Source of the DNA: Prostheceraeus crozeri | Lineage: Eukaryota > Platyhelminthes > Polycladida > Euryleptidae | Direction: 5' to 3' | NCBI GenBank assembly: GCA_907163375.1 | Contig: CAJQUW010008953.1 | Coordinates: 33,501-97,500, forward strand | DNA length: 64,000 nucleotides | Shown: one piece after another, positions 54,471 through 64,000 of the stretch | Position numbering within the stretch: the stretch's first letter is position 1 | Layout of the letters: the number at the start of each line of letters is the position of its first letter | Notes under the pieces: model-generated | Told to the model about the DNA's origin: nothing | Seen by the model: only the letters and a program-made list of their open reading frames with translations | The model's database searches: none | Made by a program: the position numbers and the translations under genes

Positions 54471-54949
54471 CACCGTTCGTTCAAAGAGGTAAAATAAAAG
54501 TGGCGCATGCGCGCTTCATTCAGATTAACATTTGTGGGTGAGAAACTGCTTGAGTAGAAGGAGCGGAAAGAGTCATAGTTTCTCCGCTTCAACACATGAT
54601 ATAGTACGTATACACCACACCAGGAGGACAGTGGGTGTTGGTAGGCATGCGGGTTAGTGGCCCATTGTCGACAGTAGGTATTCATGAAGCGGATGACATT
54701 GTTCCTAGGAGCCATTGCCAGAGAGTCAAATACTTCACCAATGCGCTCAGCATTAATGTAAATTGATTTCCAATGTTGGCCACCTAAATTGTGGCTCTGG
54801 GTGTTGAAAATGAGCAACACTGGTAGCTGGCGCAAAGTTTTGAGGGCAAGTAAGTCTCGCGGGTATACACCATGAAAAGCTCGTTTGCACTCCGCATCAC
54901 CATGCCGCTGGATCAGCTGTTCCAGTCGGGTTTCTGATAGCCAGCTCAT
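54470..54949 (-). CDS. Polinton B adenain-like maturation protease
   Basis: A 159-residue frame, apparently whole, starting MSWLSETRLEQLIQRHG. GGQHWKSIYIN carries the catalytic His (residue 59), EVFDSLAMAP the acidic partner (75), and LSSWCGVYVLYHVL the nucleophile Cys (111). This is the order and spacing of adenovirus protease and other Polinton proteases. It cleaves virion precursor proteins after Gly-Gly; a matching site is present in the neighbouring pX-like protein. It lies directly downstream of the capsid gene. Confidence 0.9.
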   Translation of the reverse strand: MSWLSETRLEQLIQRHGDAECKRAFHGVYPRDLLALKTLRQLPVLLIFNTQSHNLGGQHWKSIYINAERIGEVFDSLAMAPRNNVIRFMNTYCRQWATNPHAYQHPLSSWCGVYVLYHVLKRRNYDSFRSFYSSSFSPTNVNLNEARMRHFYFTSLNER

Positions 54950-54979
54950 AATAAAAATAATAATTGGGCTTCCTTCTCC

Positions 54980-56252
54980 TCAGCGCGTATACTCCGTTTG
55001 AATGTCGCGTGTTTGGGTCACCTCGAGGTAGGAGTCAAAGACGGCGTAAAGCAACACTGTGATTGTGGCGGGGAGTGCTTTTCGGAAGGTCAGATCGAGG
55101 CGTAGGTTCTTCGTACTGATGGCGTGGCGGTGAATGGCGCCGACGTCATTATCCGCAGTCAGATCAAATGCGTAGATGGTATAGCCATTAGCGAATTCCT
55201 CCCTTGTCAATCCATTTGTGTCATCAGTGTTGTAATAGTGGAAAACTTGCATTGTATTGACATAACTCCGGGTGTACTGCTGGGCGCTACCAATATCCGG
55301 TGTGAACGGAAAACCGGGGCGCCACGGCGCAGCGCAATTTCCTGGAGGTCGAAATGTTGGAAGTTGAACGGGTTTTTGGCGTATGACCCAGTGTACGCCT
55401 CATTCTCCACCAGCTCTACTAGTAGCAATTTTGGTACCTGTAGGGGATAGAGCCTGTCCTGGACGAAGCTGAACTGGCCTGCGGGAATCGAGAAGTTAGT
55501 GATCTTTGAGTGGTTCAGTGGATAGTGAGCGTTCCGTTTCAGCAGGCCATGCGTATGCCCGTTGATGACTGCCGGATTCATCTCCTCCCGGCGCACCTCC
55601 AGAACCACTTTGTCAAAAACAATCTTGTAGTCCGGGGCTGTCTCAAACGAGTTGAGTGCAAACGTCGGTTAGCCGGGGTCAAGCGGATACGCATGTCCGT
55701 CGGGGAGATGAGATAGCGCGCCTGGCGCAGGAAGTCCAGAAAGAGCGGCCCATACAGCTCGTGCACCCGACTGGCATCGGTCCACTTCATTCGCTCCAGA
55801 AAGCCTTTATTCGCAGCAACATCAAACTTACCCGCCTCATCTCTCTGCCAACCCAAAGGGCGCATGTGGGTATCCTGGGCCGCCGGATACATCTGCATAA
55901 CGGTGGGGAAGAAGCCGAGATAGGGATAGCATTGTTGGCCGCCCTCCACTTGCACTTCGCCCAACGTCAATGTGACATCTTGGAAGAGGGTGGCAACGGC
56001 CAGATTGTTCACTGCAGTCTTTTCCCCCGCTTTGAAGGCCGCTCCGTCCGGTTTGGTGATTTTGAATTTGACATAAATATGGATGTTATTGCTGTCCACA
56101 TAGTCTTCCGTGTTTCCCGGCACATAGAACTCAATTGGCCTGCCATCTTCAATATTGGAGATCGGTAAATATTCTTGATTGCGTGAGGTGATGATGTCTG
56201 TCTGAACAGGGTGCTCATCAAAGATGCACAGAGCCGAATTCTTCACTTCCAT
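54980..56252 (-). pseudogene. Polinton B major capsid protein (fossil)
   Basis: The N-terminus MEVKNSALCIFDEHPVQTDI leads into IEFYVPGNTEDYVDSNNIHI and VTLTLGEVQVEGGQQCYPYL, hallmarks of Polinton double jelly-roll capsid proteins. The middle has NPAVINGHTHGLLKRNAHYP and the end NGYTIYAFDLTADNDV plus LRLDLTFRKALPATITVLLY. These proteins assemble the icosahedral shell. Broken at about two places. Confidence 0.92.
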
Positions 56253-56253
56253 C

Positions 56254-56631
56254 TCAAAAATTTCCTAGCTTCCGTCTCTTGCCTCGCGGAGACTTTGCCA
56301 CCCTAGAAGGATTCTTCCGTTTGCGTAGAGAGGGGCCGGCGGGGGCGGCGGTATCGGCTATGGTGCCAAGTGCGTCTCTACCAAGTTGACGGAGTCGCTT
56401 CAAACCCTGTCGTTTCGCCACCTCACGTACACTTTGGCCTTCCGCCACTCCGCTCGCCACATCGGCGAAACCCAGAGCCTGCTTACCAACCTTACCCAAG
56501 AGGGGCATGGCCATTTTAGCAATTGAACCAAGTATGCCACCGCCACGCATCCGTCGCGATCCAGAAAACACTGGGTATGCGCAGGCGCCCACATAGGACG
56601 GCTGTGAGTAGAAAGCTGCTGTTCGGTTCAT
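56254..56631 (-). CDS. Polinton B pX-like basic core protein with protease site
   Basis: A 125-residue frame, apparently whole. After a short leader comes GSRRMRGGGILGSIAKMAMP, then a Gly/Ala-rich hydrophobic stretch and a strongly basic tail (LRKRKNPSRVAKSPRGKRRK). MRGG|G at residues 28-32 fits the adenovirus protease consensus (M/I/L)xGG-x, and the surrounding sequence resembles the RRMRGGIL junction of adenovirus core protein precursor pX. It likely condenses DNA or touches the capsid interior. The stop lies one base from the capsid ATG. Confidence 0.75.
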   Translation of the reverse strand: MNRTAAFYSQPSYVGACAYPVFSGSRRMRGGGILGSIAKMAMPLLGKVGKQALGFADVASGVAEGQSVREVAKRQGLKRLRQLGRDALGTIADTAAPAGPSLRKRKNPSRVAKSPRGKRRKLGNF

Positions 56632-56676
56632 TAATGGCGGGGACTATTCCATCTTCAGCCAGCCCTCCTTTTTAGC

Positions 56677-57819
56677 TTAAGACCGTTGACCTACCGCCAA
56701 TAGATCGCGCTGGCGCAACCAACTGTTCATTGTGGACGGATAGCCCAGCCATTTGACGAGCACCCAGCGTTCCCCATTCTGTTGCCGGCGCTGGAGCACG
56801 CGTTCCACCATGAATGGGTCATCATCAACGGTATAGAGAATTGGCTGGATCTCGCGCCGGTAGAAGCTGCCCTCAATCAACGCGCCATTATAGTCTTTCA
56901 GCCGGTAGACGGTGGGCCGGTGTTTCGCATTCACCTCATTCACGATGAATACCTCCTCCGTCCAATTAGCAAGATAGCCTTCAGCGAAAACACTCTTCAC
57001 TTTGGAGATACGCACTTTATCACCAACTTTGACATCATCGAGGTCTTTGGGCGGGTGTTTCTGCCACTGATTTAACTCACGCACCTCATCCACGTTCGAG
57101 GAGTCAATCTCCGCCGGACGGCGACCACCCAACATTCGGTGCTTTGAATGATTGTAGGCATGCACTGCGTCATCAAGAACATGCGTCCATACATTGGTGA
57201 AATTAGCGGTGAACTATTTCCACAATCGCTCCTTTAACGTCCGATTGAAGCGTTCCACCACGCCCGCTTTGTAGGCGCTCTTGACACTGAACAGCTCAAT
57301 ACCGTGCTCCGCAAATAATGCGCGCACTCACCTGTTCTCAAATTCTTTCCCGTTCCTTCTGCACTCGCTTTCATCAGTAAGGAAAATGTTACGAAAGGCA
57401 GCAGCCACCTCCGCCCTGCGCTTCGTCTTTAGTGGTCGGACCCACGCGTAGCGCGTGAGAAGATCAATGACAGTTAGCATGAAATTGTAACAACGTTTAC
57501 GGCGGGCTAACTCTGTTACATCTGTCAAATCCGCCTGCCACTGTTCATCAATATCATGAACAACATACCGGCGCATTGGATAGCCTCGCCGCCGAGCTGG
57601 AGCGTGTAAGGTGTAGGTGGGTTGGGATTTGAGCTATTTCCGGACTGTCCTCTCCGATAATTTCGCCTCACCCGCCAACTTCTTGATAGAGGCGTAACCG
57701 GCAGGGTGGCGCGCGTCATAATAGATGGCTGTCAAACGGTTTGCCGTTTTATCGCCAACTGCAGGCTGTCGCTGCCGCCGTCGCCCGCGCGCCCTTCCTC
57801 CTCCTCCTCTCTGGGGCAT
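56677..57819 (-). pseudogene. Polinton B integrase with C-terminal chromodomain (fossil)
   Basis: The N-terminal part has an Arg/Gly-rich leader and ARHPAGYASIKKLAGEAKLS, a helix-turn-helix-like region common in Polinton integrases. The core has QWQADLTDVTELARRKR and MLTVIDLLTRYAWVRPLKT with the first catalytic Asp. The C-terminal part has an SH3-like region (VGDKVRISKVKSVFAEGYL, WTEEVFIVNEV) and a chromodomain (ERVLQRRQQNGERWVLVKWL, then GYPSTMNSWL). Chromodomains may guide insertion to marked chromatin. Broken at a few places. Confidence 0.9.
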
Positions 57820-58006
57820 TCCTCCTCCGCCTCCTCCTCCCCCTCAATGCCGTCAACTTTGTCCTCTGTCGCAGTACTCTCGCAGCACGCACTCACAAAG
57901 TTGACGTTTACATCCACCACTGGCTCGTCGTTTTTTCCAACCGCTCCTGCCGCCGCACTTGCACAACAAGTAAACTGAGACCGGCAACAGTTTCTATCCA
58001 TCAAGG

Positions 58007-58782
58007 TCAAACGCCAAACACCTGTCCGCTACTATCCTCGCCGTCACTGAAAGACTTGAGATAATCGCTACTCCGATAACGGTGGCTTTTCACAAGTGGT
58101 CGCTTCTTTGAAGTTGGGGGTATTTTGAAAAAGGTGTCTGCTGCTGCTGTCGCTGACGTTGTTGCTTCCTTCTTCTTTTGCCCTACTGACCGTGCCGCTT
58201 TCGCAGTTAATTTTCGGGCGCTTTCAATTGTGCGGGTGCGCGGTCGTGACTGCCTAGTGGCAGCGGGCGGCCCCAATTGTGCCAATTCATCTACAGTGTT
58301 CCGGTTCAGCATCATGCGCGGGATACTTCGATCTTTCATCCCCTCAAGAAACTCCGTCCAACCCGTGGAGTGAATTGCTTGCGCCGGTCGCGAACGGCGT
58401 GTTGAATAAGGTCTTCTGTTCGCGAGCCAAGTATTGGCATCGTGCCCTCCAGCAACTCACCACGCTCGTTGAATTGCATGGAGGATGAGGCCAGTTGGTT
58501 GCATAGCGCCAATTCCCGGTTCCGGTAGGGTGTCGGAGTGCCGAGGGAAATGTCATCACGAAGTTTCTCCTTCCACCTTTTAATATCCTCCAGTAGAGCA
58601 CCCTGTTTGACCATCTGTTTGCGGGGATCGGCATGCTGGGCGGGGTCGGCAGCCATGCGCGTGTAATCACCATGCAACTGATGGAGTTGCTGCTGAGCTG
58701 GTTGGCGCACGCGGCTGAAGCCCACCATTTGATTGTACTCTTCCTCCGGTATGGCCACTAACCGCTGGAATGTCGTAGCCAT
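58007..58782 (-). CDS. Polinton B conserved protein of unknown role (fossil)
   Basis: It starts MATTFQRLVAIPEEEYNQMV, has LHQLHGDYTRMAADPAQHAD, and later GTMPILGSRTEDLIQHAVRD. The 'IPEEEYNQL' opening and 'GSxxxDLIxHAxR' closing blocks recur in Polinton proteins near the ATPase. The following frame (58339-58007) is Arg/Lys/Thr-rich. It may be a virion-associated protein; the enzymatic role, if any, is unknown. Confidence 0.6.
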
Positions 58783-58936
58783 GGGGATATGCTAAAGAAT
58801 TTTATAAATCAGCATAGGAGAGGCAGGGTTTCGGTTGAATAGGTTGCCCGGAAGTGGTATGCTTCAGTGCACTCTTGCGTGAAATCACAGAATAGGTAGC
58901 CGTGGGGCTTGGTCGTAGCCGCCTCAAACACTTCAA

Positions 58937-59422
58937 TTAACGCTTTGGATTTGCGAGGGCAATCTGCCGAGCCAGAAATTCGACTTGGCTTTTGTCACGC
59001 GGATTCTTGAATAGAATATGGTAGTGGGTGTTCAAACTGCGTGTGCTCGATTCTTTGCCAGTAGGGAAGAGGTTTTGAGTAATGAAAATAATAAAACACG
59101 GCTTGTGATGGGCCACCTTGGTGAACATAGCGGTGACATCAGACGAAGCGCGTGTCTCATCCAGCAAATCATCCAGTACCACCAAATCGTAGGGTTGTAT
59201 TTCGCTAGTGTGAATGAGGTCCGCTTTGGCAATAACAGCACGCTCTTGGAACTCTTATTGGAGGGCGGGCTAATAGATGCCATAGCATCATATGACCCGG
59301 TTGATGGGACACTCGAACAATTCAGAGCGATGGTCAAGTATTTGCAGCGTGAGGTATGTCTTGCCACTATGAGATGGGCCGGCTATGCACATAGTACGAT
59401 CACATTTCAGGCGTAGATCCAT
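58937..59422 (-). pseudogene. Polinton B packaging ATPase (fossil)
   Basis: From the ATG at 59422 the minus strand reads MDLRLKCDRTMCIAGPSHSG followed by KTYLTLQIL, a Walker A motif. Further on are LVVLDDLLDE-type Walker B sequence (MVVLDDLLDETRASSDVTAM) and IIFITQNLFPTGKESSTRSL, the conserved FtsK/HerA (A32-like) sensor region, then HYHILFKNPRDKSQVEFLAR. The protein pumps genomes into capsids. About one or two breaks. Confidence 0.88.
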
Positions 59423-59469
59423 TTCTGTCCCCCACCGTTGTTGGCCGTCACCGCCGCTTAGCATAACAA

Positions 59470-59727
59470 CTACTTGCCCGTCAAGCCGCTGACAAGACTA
59501 CCAACTGCGCTAGCAATCACGGGCAGTATAGCGGAAAAGAACCCATCCTTTTGTTTCAACAGACGTCGTTGACTGGCCACACTAATGCCCGGTTTCACCA
59601 ACCGACGGAGGGTTTTTTGGTGAGCAGACACTTTCCGTTTCGCCTGCGGCGAGAGCGTTTTACGGTGGCGAAGCTGGCGCACTGATGATGCCACTTTCCG
59701 GATGAATACATCTTTTGCATTGCTCAC
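59470..59727 (-). CDS. Polinton B small basic protein with hydrophobic tail
   Basis: An 85-residue frame: basic N-terminal two-thirds (VRQLRHRKTLSPQAKRKVSA), then RRLLKQKDGFFSAILPVIAS and AVGSLVSGLTGK. A 'LLxQxGGFxxxLxPxxxSxxGxLxG' tail is common in Polinton and adintovirus small virion proteins and could be membrane-active. Position beside the ATPase fits. Confidence 0.65.
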   Translation of the reverse strand: MSNAKDVFIRKVASSVRQLRHRKTLSPQAKRKVSAHQKTLRRLVKPGISVASQRRLLKQKDGFFSAILPVIASAVGSLVSGLTGK

Positions 59728-59904
59728 CGCTTCTCGTTGCTCTGGGGGGTCATCCGCCGCATTCTTGCTAAAGCCTTCATGAAGGTCTCATTGCTCATTC
59801 CCCGACAGCGTTTTACACTCTTTCGGCGCGGCATTGAGATTGTCAAACATAAAACAATGATGGAGGATAGAATAAACCACTAGGCGGCCATATCCGGGCC
59901 AGCA

Positions 59905-60238
59905 CTATCCATGACAGCACGCTGCAGAAAAACACGCTAGCCACACCCAGAACGAAACAAATAACCGTCGTTTCCTCCGTTCTGCATGGTGCAACACTTC
60001 AGGCTCATCAACCAGGCCCGGCGCGGGTGTAATTTGGGTCACAGTACTTTGGTTCACACCAGAGAGTAAGCAATCCCCCGGAGCGACGCACAAAGTCGAT
60101 GCAAGCATCCAAAGCTTCAGCAAAACGAGGCAGCCACTGATAGTCTGCATACCAACTGAGCAGCAGATAAATGAAGTCGTCAGTACTATCATATGTCAGC
60201 AAATTAAACAGGATAGTTGGGTAGGTTGGGCAGGACAC
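59905..60238 (-). CDS. Polinton B membrane-type small protein, unknown (fossil)
   Basis: The minus-strand frame from 60238 reads MSCPTYPTILFNLLTYDSTD, then DFIYLLLSWYADYQWLPRFA. A second frame ends in a hydrophobic segment, LFVSFWVWLACFSAACC. No family recognised; a membrane association is suggested by composition only. Confidence 0.4.
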
Positions 60239-60397
60239 TAGCGTGAATATGAGAAAATTTTGGAATTAGAGCCGGCTGCCACTGTTGCTGCTGTCGCTCA
60301 AGTGGACTAGGATACTGTGCAGTTTATGAAAAAAAAAAAACAGTAACGTCGACAATGACGCCGAATGAGAGTCCGCCAAAGGTAGCCGCGCTGCTTC

Positions 60398-61003
60398 TCA
60401 CCCCTCGGCGTCGTCGTCGGCATTATAACGGCCAGGTACGGCTTTACAAACGCTGATCTGGATATGGATGTGTTTGATTTGGCGTATGCGAAGGGAACTA
60501 CCGCGGGCATGAAACTCGGCAATACGACTAGCTATTTTCGCCATGTGACGATCGTAAAAGTCTTGCGCGGCCAGTTGATGCACTAGCTCCGAGCCATACG
60601 ATCCATGATGATAAGTCTCCACACCCATCACCACATCGCAGTCCGTCAGTCGCCCGTATTCACATTGGGCGACCAAACGCGCCTTGATGCGGTAAGCGAG
60701 ATAGTGAGCGCATTATTGATGGAAAAAAGTGGAAGTCTTCCTGTTGATCTCGTCCACATCAGTTTGAAAAGCAGAGAAATTGATAACATAATCCACTACC
60801 ACTCCACAGAGTGCACTCTTGTGCACTACAAGTTGGCATTGATTACTTTCATCAGTTGCCCTAAATATCTCCGCCGGAGCTACCCGTCGCCTACTCGTCG
60901 TCATCATTAACAAACTAGGATGTGTGTCTTCCAGCTTGATTACACAATGTAGTACTGCATTCAAACTGACATAGGCGACGACAATGCATATATAAAACAG
61001 CAC
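60398..61003 (-). CDS. Polinton B right-end proteins, unknown (fossil)
   Basis: The 61003-60713 frame opens with a signal-peptide-like stretch, MLFYICIVVAYVSLNAVLHC. The 60676-60398 frame contains VMGVETYHHGSYGSELVHQL and IKHIHIQISVCKAVPGRY. I do not recognise a family. Position at the right terminus suggests an accessory or early gene. Confidence 0.4.
60989..60997 (+). promoter_or_regulatory. TATA-like box at the right end of Polinton B
   Basis: tatataaaa lies 61 bases upstream of the ATG at 61050. It is an almost ideal TATA box for the plus-strand terminal gene. Confidence 0.5.
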
Positions 61004-61049
61004 GCTGCCACATAACAGTCATTCACAGCACACTTTCCGCCCAACAAAC

Positions 61050-61321
61050 ATGGCTCATTTAGCAATCAATATTGAAGAAAATATAGGTGCTGGAAAAGAA
61101 CAGCACCACGCATATGCTACGAGCGCGTCCTGCAGCGGAAGTCTGCTAATGAACTGCAATCCAGCGAATTTACTTTGGAATGGCTTGAATCGTTGGACGA
61201 GCTACATGAAGCTTGGCTGGCCGCAAATCCCTACATCATTGACGGAGGAAAAGCCCCGGAGCAAGTTTTGAAGACTGCAATAAACTTGATTGAAACCATT
61301 GTTAGTCAACATAAGGACTAA
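61050..61321 (+). CDS. Polinton B small plus-strand terminal gene, unknown (fossil)
   Basis: The frame begins MAHLAINIEENIGAGKEQHH. Downstream coding-like sequence rich in Leu/Glu (FTLEWLESLDELHEAWLAAN, APEQVLKTAINLIETIVSQH) ends at a TAA at 61321. An aataaa-containing run follows near 61368. No family recognised. It is the only plus-strand gene in the right half; about one break. Confidence 0.45.
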
Positions 61322-61450
61322 TGTGTTTGTTAGTTTGTGTGTGTATGGCAGATGATATAATAATAATAAAACTCTCTCTCAATATCACTCGCATGCGACT
61401 TTCACGTTAAAGTTGAATTGAGGAGGGAAGGAAGGAAGGGCAAAAATGAA

Positions 61451-61647
61451 AATTTGGGAATGGCCGGAAAAAACATTTTTCAGAGGACATGTCCCCTCCC
61501 TCCGTGTCCGCGTGTCCTGGAATCACAAAAGTTGTCATTGGACGAGAGAGAACGGCCAATGCTAGGCTTTGCGATTGGCGGACAAGACTCCCCACGTGCC
61601 ACGTGCCCACGTCCGCGTGTCCGCAATTATCACACTTGCTGACTACT
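61451..61647 (-). repeat. Polinton B right terminal inverted repeat
   Basis: Reverse-complement partner of 43781-43969 plus 44746-44790. It ends gataatt-type sequence as tatcacacttgctgactact at 61647. The two ends share most positions but differ by several small indels. Confidence 0.9.
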
Positions 61648-61653
61648 CATGTT
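61648..61653. repeat. Polinton B target-site duplication, right (catgtt)
   Basis: Exact repeat of 43775-43780. Confidence 0.93.
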
Positions 61654-61689
61654 TTTTCTCTACTTGCTCATTCACTCTGTTCTTGAAGT

Positions 61690-61779
61690 TTTGAAATTCC
61701 CTCCTTTATTAAAAATATTCATTAAATTAATAATTAAAATAAAAATATAATAAAAAAATAATTATATAATTAAAAAAAA

Positions 61780-61814
<35 letters not shown>

Positions 61815-64000
61815 AAAAAAAAAAGAAAAAAAAAAAATGAAATTAAAAATTAAATAAATAGATAAATTAAAAAAACTTAATTATTACCAAATAAAAAAAA
61901 AATTAAAAATAATTACTTTAAAAAAAATATTAAAAATTAACAGACTAAAAATCTTTAAATAATTATCAAAATATTAATTAAAATAAAAATTAAAAAATAA
62001 ATTAAAATTTAAGATTAAAAAATAAAAATTAAATATAAAAAAAAAACAAAAAAAAAATAATTAAAAAAAAAAATTAAAAAATAAAAAAAAAAAAAAATTA
62101 ATTTAAAAAAAAAAAAATAATAATAAATTAAAAATTAAAAAAAAAAAAAAAATTTAAAAAAATAAATAAATAAAATTAAAATTATAAAAAAAATTTAAAA
62201 AAAAAAAATAACCTTAAAATAAAAAATAAAAATTAATAAAAAAATTAAAAATATTAATATAAAAAAAATTAAAAAAAAAAATTAATTAAAATTAAAAAAT
62301 TTATTTAAATAAATAAAAAAATAAATTAAAAAATATAAAATTATAAATTAAAAAAAAAAATTAAAAAAAAAAAAAAAAATAAACTTAAAAATTAAAAAAA
62401 AAAAAAAAATTAAAAATAAAAAAAAAAAAAAATTAAATAAAATAAATTAAAAAAAATACTTAAAAATTTAAATAAAAAAAATTAAAAAATAAAATTAATA
62501 AAAAAAAAATTAATTAAAAAAAAAAAAAATATAATAAAAAAAAAAAAAATAAAATTAATAAAAAAAAAAAATAAAATAAAATTAAAAAAAAAAAAAAAAA
62601 TTAAATATTAATTAAAATTAAATAAAAAAAATAAAATAAAAAAAAAAATAAATTTATATTAAATAAATAAATAAAAAAAATATTTTAAAAAATTATTTAA
62701 AAAAAAAAAAAAATTAAAGGGCCTAAAAAAAAAAAAAAATAAAAAAATAATAAAAATTAAAATTATTTAAAAAAAATTAAAAAAATTATAAAAAAAAAAA
62801 ATAAAAATAATTAAAAAAAATTATTAAATTTAAAATTAAAAAAAAAATAAATAAAAAAAAATTAAAATTAAAAAAAAATAATTAAAAAATAAAAAATTAA
62901 AATATTATTAAAAAATAAAAAAAATAAAAAATAAATTATTAAAAAAAAAATAAATTAAACTAAAAAATAAATTAAAATTAAATATAAATAATTTAAAATT
63001 AAAAAAAATTTTTAAATTATAAAAAAAATTAAATTAATTTTAAAAAAATATTTTTTAATCTTTAAATAAAAAAATTTTTTAAATAAAAAAAAAATTTTTA
63101 ACGAATTTTTAAAATTTACCTTACACCCTTAACAAAAAAAAATAAAAACCCTTAATCTTTAAATAACCCCCCCTTAAATAAAAAAATTAAAATTCGTTAA
63201 ATAATTAAAAAAAATTAATTTTACAAAAAAACTTAAATTTAAAAATAAATTATAAAAATTATTAAAAAAAATTAAAAAAAAATTACTTAAAATTAATAAA
63301 AAATAAAATTTAAAAGGTGTAAATATTAATAAATCTTTAAATTAAATTACATTTAAATTATTAAAAAAAAAATTTAAAAAATAATCTTAATTTACAAATT
63401 TAAAAAAACTTAATTAAAAATACCAAAAAAAAAAAAATTAAAAATATTAATTAAATTAAAATATTCTTAATAAATAAAATTAATAAAATAAAATAATTAA
63501 AAATAAACTTTAAAAATTAAAAAAAAAAATTATAATAAAATTTTAAAATATTGCTATTAAAATAAAAATAAAAAATTAATTATTTTAATTTAAATAATTT
63601 ATTAAAATTAATTTATTAAAAATAAAATTTAAATTAAAATTATTAAAAATTTTAAAATTAAATTAAATTAATATTTAATAAAAAATTAATAAATTATTTT
63701 AAAAATAATTTTATTAAAATTAACTAAAAATATATTTAAAAAATTAAAAATAAAAAATAAAAAAATAAACAAAAATTAAAAAAATAAACCATAAAAAAAA
63801 AATTATTATAAAATTAAATAAAAATAAATTATTAAAAACTTTAAATTAAAAATTAAAAAATTAAATAAAATATTATTATAAAAAATTAAAAAAAAATTAA
63901 TAATTAATAGAAAAAAAAAACTTAAAAATTAAAAAAAATAAAAAAAATATAAAAAAAATAATTATAAAATTTAAATTTTTAAATAATTATAAACAATTTA
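61690..64000. repeat. A-rich low-complexity block, possible sequencing artefact
   Basis: About 2.3 kb made almost only of A and T with A several-fold more frequent than T, no consistent repeat period, and G or C in only a few percent of positions. Brief patches near 63040-63180 contain short C and T runs. No gene, transposon or satellite unit is visible. This could be degraded base calls at a contig end or a real A-rich block. Confidence 0.7.

Larger units (their letters stand above)
43781..61647. mobile_element. Polinton B (Maverick), moderately broken, boundaries resolved
   Basis: A 17.9-kb element bounded by inverted repeats starting agtagtcagcaagtgtgata and a 6-bp target duplication. It carries the complete Polinton core set (polymerase, integrase, ATPase, protease, major capsid, penton-like proteins) plus a dUTPase and a TBP-like gene. 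Plus-strand genes fill the left half and minus-strand genes the right half, converging near 54.45 kb. GC content is clearly above the host background. It is broken at roughly ten places, while several genes look whole, so it is much younger than Polinton A. Confidence 0.95.

Noticed and set aside
57732-58064. Acidic and Leu-rich frames on both strands
   Set aside because: They arise from low-complexity cctcctcct-type sequence over the integrase N-terminus and show no domain.

Overview
This is a metazoan nuclear window, AT-rich with intron-containing host exons and dense eukaryotic transposons. It is most likely from an invertebrate; the species cannot be named from the sequence. The only host genes I can support are two C-type lectin-like exons on the minus strand (about 40.4-40.8 kb and 43.4-43.7 kb) and a short hAT-transposase-like exon or relic near 28.95 kb. 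Almost everything else recognisable is mobile.

Layout. 1-9.6 kb: mostly unannotatable host DNA with a 40-bp minisatellite, a 727-bp foldback element (6074-6800), a decayed Tc1-type transposase (7631-8724) and dispersed repeat pieces. 9.65-11.77 kb: a 5'-truncated LINE on the minus strand with a (TAA)n tail, abutting the first virus-like fossil. 11.77-26.87 kb: Polinton A, AT-rich and heavily decayed. It holds polymerase, ATPase, zinc-finger, coiled-coil, capsid, PLA2-like, integrase and protease remnants. It is rearranged into a large inverted duplication (11769-14274 against 18606-22734), with a mariner (17059-18606) and a second LINE (18841-20480) nested inside. 29.25-36.20 kb: a young BEL/Pao LTR retrotransposon with 284-bp LTRs and a 5-bp target duplication. 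36.2-43.7 kb: host DNA with degenerate repeats, a foldback element and the lectin exons.

43781-61647: Polinton B, a 17.9-kb element with terminal inverted repeats and a perfect 6-bp target duplication (catgtt), inserted about 35 bp upstream of a lectin exon. It is GC-richer than its surroundings and only moderately broken. Its plus-strand left half has two small unknown frames, a protein-primed family-B polymerase, a dUTPase, two tandem penton-like proteins and a protein with both repeats of a TATA-box-binding protein fold. Its minus-strand right half has an adenain-like protease, major capsid protein, a pX-like basic core protein, a chromodomain integrase, a conserved Polinton protein, a packaging ATPase and small membrane proteins. 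The halves converge on facing poly(A) signals near 54.45 kb.

The most unusual biology is the gene content of Polinton B: a TBP-like protein (a possible element-encoded transcription factor) and a dUTPase beside the usual replication and virion modules. 61.69-64.0 kb is almost pure A/T, strongly A-biased, and looks like a low-complexity block or poor-quality sequence. Virus-like elements are described as fossils only.
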